A stretch of 5,729 nt of DNA from an uncultured Collinsella sp. (GTDB lineage: Bacteria; Actinomycetota; Coriobacteriia; Coriobacteriales; Coriobacteriaceae). The stretch's first letter is position 1. Every line of letters starts with the position of its first letter. The notes below the pieces were generated by a model. The model was not told the DNA's origin. It searched no databases and worked only from the letters and a program-made list of their open reading frames with translations. Positions 4,551 to 5,729 of this stretch are shown here, piece after piece. Location of the stretch: the NCBI GenBank assembly GCA_902495265.1, contig CABUWR010000096.1, positions 1-5,729 of the forward strand, in the 5' to 3' direction. A program made the position numbers and the translations under genes.

Positions 4551-5729
4551 GGTAGCGGAGGTATCGACGACGCCGGTCGCATTGGCAACCGCGACTATGA
4601 CGATCATACATAGGAGCAGCACACCCAATGCCTTGAACCAGAGTTTCGCGAGTTTCTTGCCGCGATAGCTGTCGAGCAGCGCGAATCGCCGACGAAGACG
4701 ACGCTTGTCGAACAGCGCAAAATGCATAAGCACCATAAGGCCATCGACAAAGAAAAAATACTCGATTATGAGAAGCCACGTCGGGTAGCTTTGGTTTGCT
4801 CCCGTGGGGTGAAAGACGGCAAAGTGGCTACCGGCAAAGAACACAAGCAGCGAGAAGCAGACGAGCGTATTCCAAATGCGCCCCAGAGACTCCGGAACGC
4901 GAGAGAGCAGACCGCATGCAGCGGAGGCGGCAGGGCCAGGAAGCCCTGCGGGTTTCTGGAGCCCTTGGGACGCCAACACTGTCTCCGAGTCTGGAGTACG
5001 GACAGGCGCAGGCGCAGGAGGCCGCACGGGGCGACTCAGATCGTATGCCGCGCGCGTCGCCCGTCCCAACGCTTCCGCGCTCGCAAAACGTTTGGTCGGG
5101 TCAAGCGCCATCGACATGCAGATGACATCGGCAAGTGGAGTGGGAATGCCGCGCGCCTCGCATTGCTCGCGCATGTCGAGCCCTGGTTTAGGGTCGACTC
5201 CCGTCAAGCAGAAGAACAACAGGGCGCCAAGTGCGTAGACGTCGCTGCGCACACTCGTCTGCCCAAACCCATACTGCTCGGGCGGCGCATAGGGTCGCGT
5301 GCCAAACTTGACGGTGTCGGCATCGGCGCCATCGCGCCATACGCGCGCGATCCCCAGGTCGATAATCACCAGCGATGAAAATGTCAGGCCGTCATCAGGC
5401 GTATAGTTGGCACCTGTCACGATGATATTCGACGGCTTGAGGTCACGATGGATCACCGGCGCCGACGTCTCCCCCGCCATTGCAAAACCGGCATGGAGCT
5501 CGCCCACGGCGTCGCAAAGGACAGGATACAATTCATGCGCATAATCGGGGGTGGCTCCCAGACGGTACACCAGCGCCCCGAGCGTCTCCCCTTCGATGTA
5601 TTCCATAACCACGTTGAGCTCGTCGCCCACACGACGACAATCGACGATTCTGGGCAGGTGCTCAAAACGCCTGCCTGCCCGCTGAGCGGCAAACAGACGC
5701 TCGTATGCCCCGCCGATTTGAGCCGAAGC
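4548..5729 (-). CDS. Membrane Ser/Thr protein kinase, N-lobe missing at the window edge
   Basis: The frame stays open to the window edge, so 393 residues are visible and the true start lies past 5729; the GTG at 5630 is internal. Numbering from the first visible codon, the alpha-C region contains AYERL with E10 a candidate for the conserved Glu. The hinge follows at MEYIEGETL (42-50). The catalytic loop is HRDLKPSN (94-101), the metal site is DLG (124-126, replacing DFG as in many bacterial kinases), and GTRPYAPPEQYG holds the activation segment and APE-like motif (PPE 149-151). The structural Asp is D163 in SDVYALG. The P-loop and VAIK Lys are outside the window. A Pro-rich linker (about 233-275) leads to three hydrophobic helices at about 286-306, 316-339 and 362-383. 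There is no PASTA or other sensor domain after them. It would phosphorylate cytoplasmic Ser/Thr proteins from the membrane. Targets are unknown; its convergent neighbour suggests, weakly, a cell-wall role. Confidence 0.9.
   Translation of the reverse strand, partial: ASAQIGGAYERLFAAQRAGRRFEHLPRIVDCRRVGDELNVVMEYIEGETLGALVYRLGATPDYAHELYPVLCDAVGELHAGFAMAGETSAPVIHRDLKPSNIIVTGANYTPDDGLTFSSLVIIDLGIARVWRDGADADTVKFGTRPYAPPEQYGFGQTSVRSDVYALGALLFFCLTGVDPKPGLDMREQCEARGIPTPLADVICMSMALDPTKRFASAEALGRATRAAYDLSRPVRPPAPAPVRTPDSETVLASQGLQKPAGLPGPAASAACGLLSRVPESLGRIWNTLVCFSLLVFFAGSHFAVFHPTGANQSYPTWLLIIEYFFFVDGLMVLMHFALFDKRRLRRRFALLDSYRGKKLAKLWFKALGVLLLCMIVIVAVANATGVVDTSAT

Noticed and set aside
3884..4588. Leftward open frames opposite the coiled-coil protein gene (also 3568-4119)
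   Set aside because: They are low-complexity Ser/Ala/Leu/Gly shadows of a GC-rich coding strand and run through the terminator hairpin.
4722..5378. Rightward open frame of 218 codons opposite the kinase
   Set aside because: It is antisense to clear kinase motifs, is Arg-rich without domain character, and has no convincing SD.

Overview
The window looks like ordinary chromosome from a GC-rich, Gram-positive gut actinobacterium, most probably a Coriobacteriia member close to Collinsella. That placement is inferred from base composition, gene style and the D-aspartate ligase/racemase pair. It was not tested against a database. No mobile element, CRISPR array, tRNA or rRNA was seen.

Layout: (a) bases 1-62 hold the last 19 codons of a rightward gene ending in a membrane helix. 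A perfect 15-bp hairpin (92-128) follows and serves as terminator for this gene and for the convergent unit. (b) Bases 2275-188, leftward, form a two-gene unit. An ATP-grasp ligase of the D-aspartate ligase type comes first, then an Asp/Glu-racemase-family enzyme. The 84-bp gap between them carries a GC-rich hairpin and a 12-bp palindrome. (c) Bases 2276-2509 are a divergent intergenic region with a tandem 12-bp repeat and an operator-like inverted repeat. (d) Bases 2510-3142, rightward, encode a stand-alone MOSC-domain protein with a GTG start. (e) Bases 3143-3376 hold a cluster of TCAAGTTGA-type sites and palindromes just upstream of a candidate -10 box. (f) Bases 3377-4510, rightward, encode an exported PcsB-type coiled-coil protein with a lysozyme-like C-terminal domain, closed by a strong terminator. 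(g) Bases 5729-4548, leftward, encode a Ser/Thr protein kinase with three C-terminal membrane helices. Its N-lobe lies beyond the window.

Three of the four units fit cell-wall biology. The racemase would make D-Asp and the ligase would attach it to the peptidoglycan stem peptide. The exported coiled-coil protein probably cuts or binds peptidoglycan, and membrane Ser/Thr kinases often control wall growth. Only the racemase and ligase look transcriptionally linked, so a joint wall module is an inference. I see no clearly new defence or mobile system. The most interesting points are the D-Asp pair with its intergenic structure, the coiled-coil plus lysozyme-fold architecture, and the repeat-rich promoter in front of that gene.
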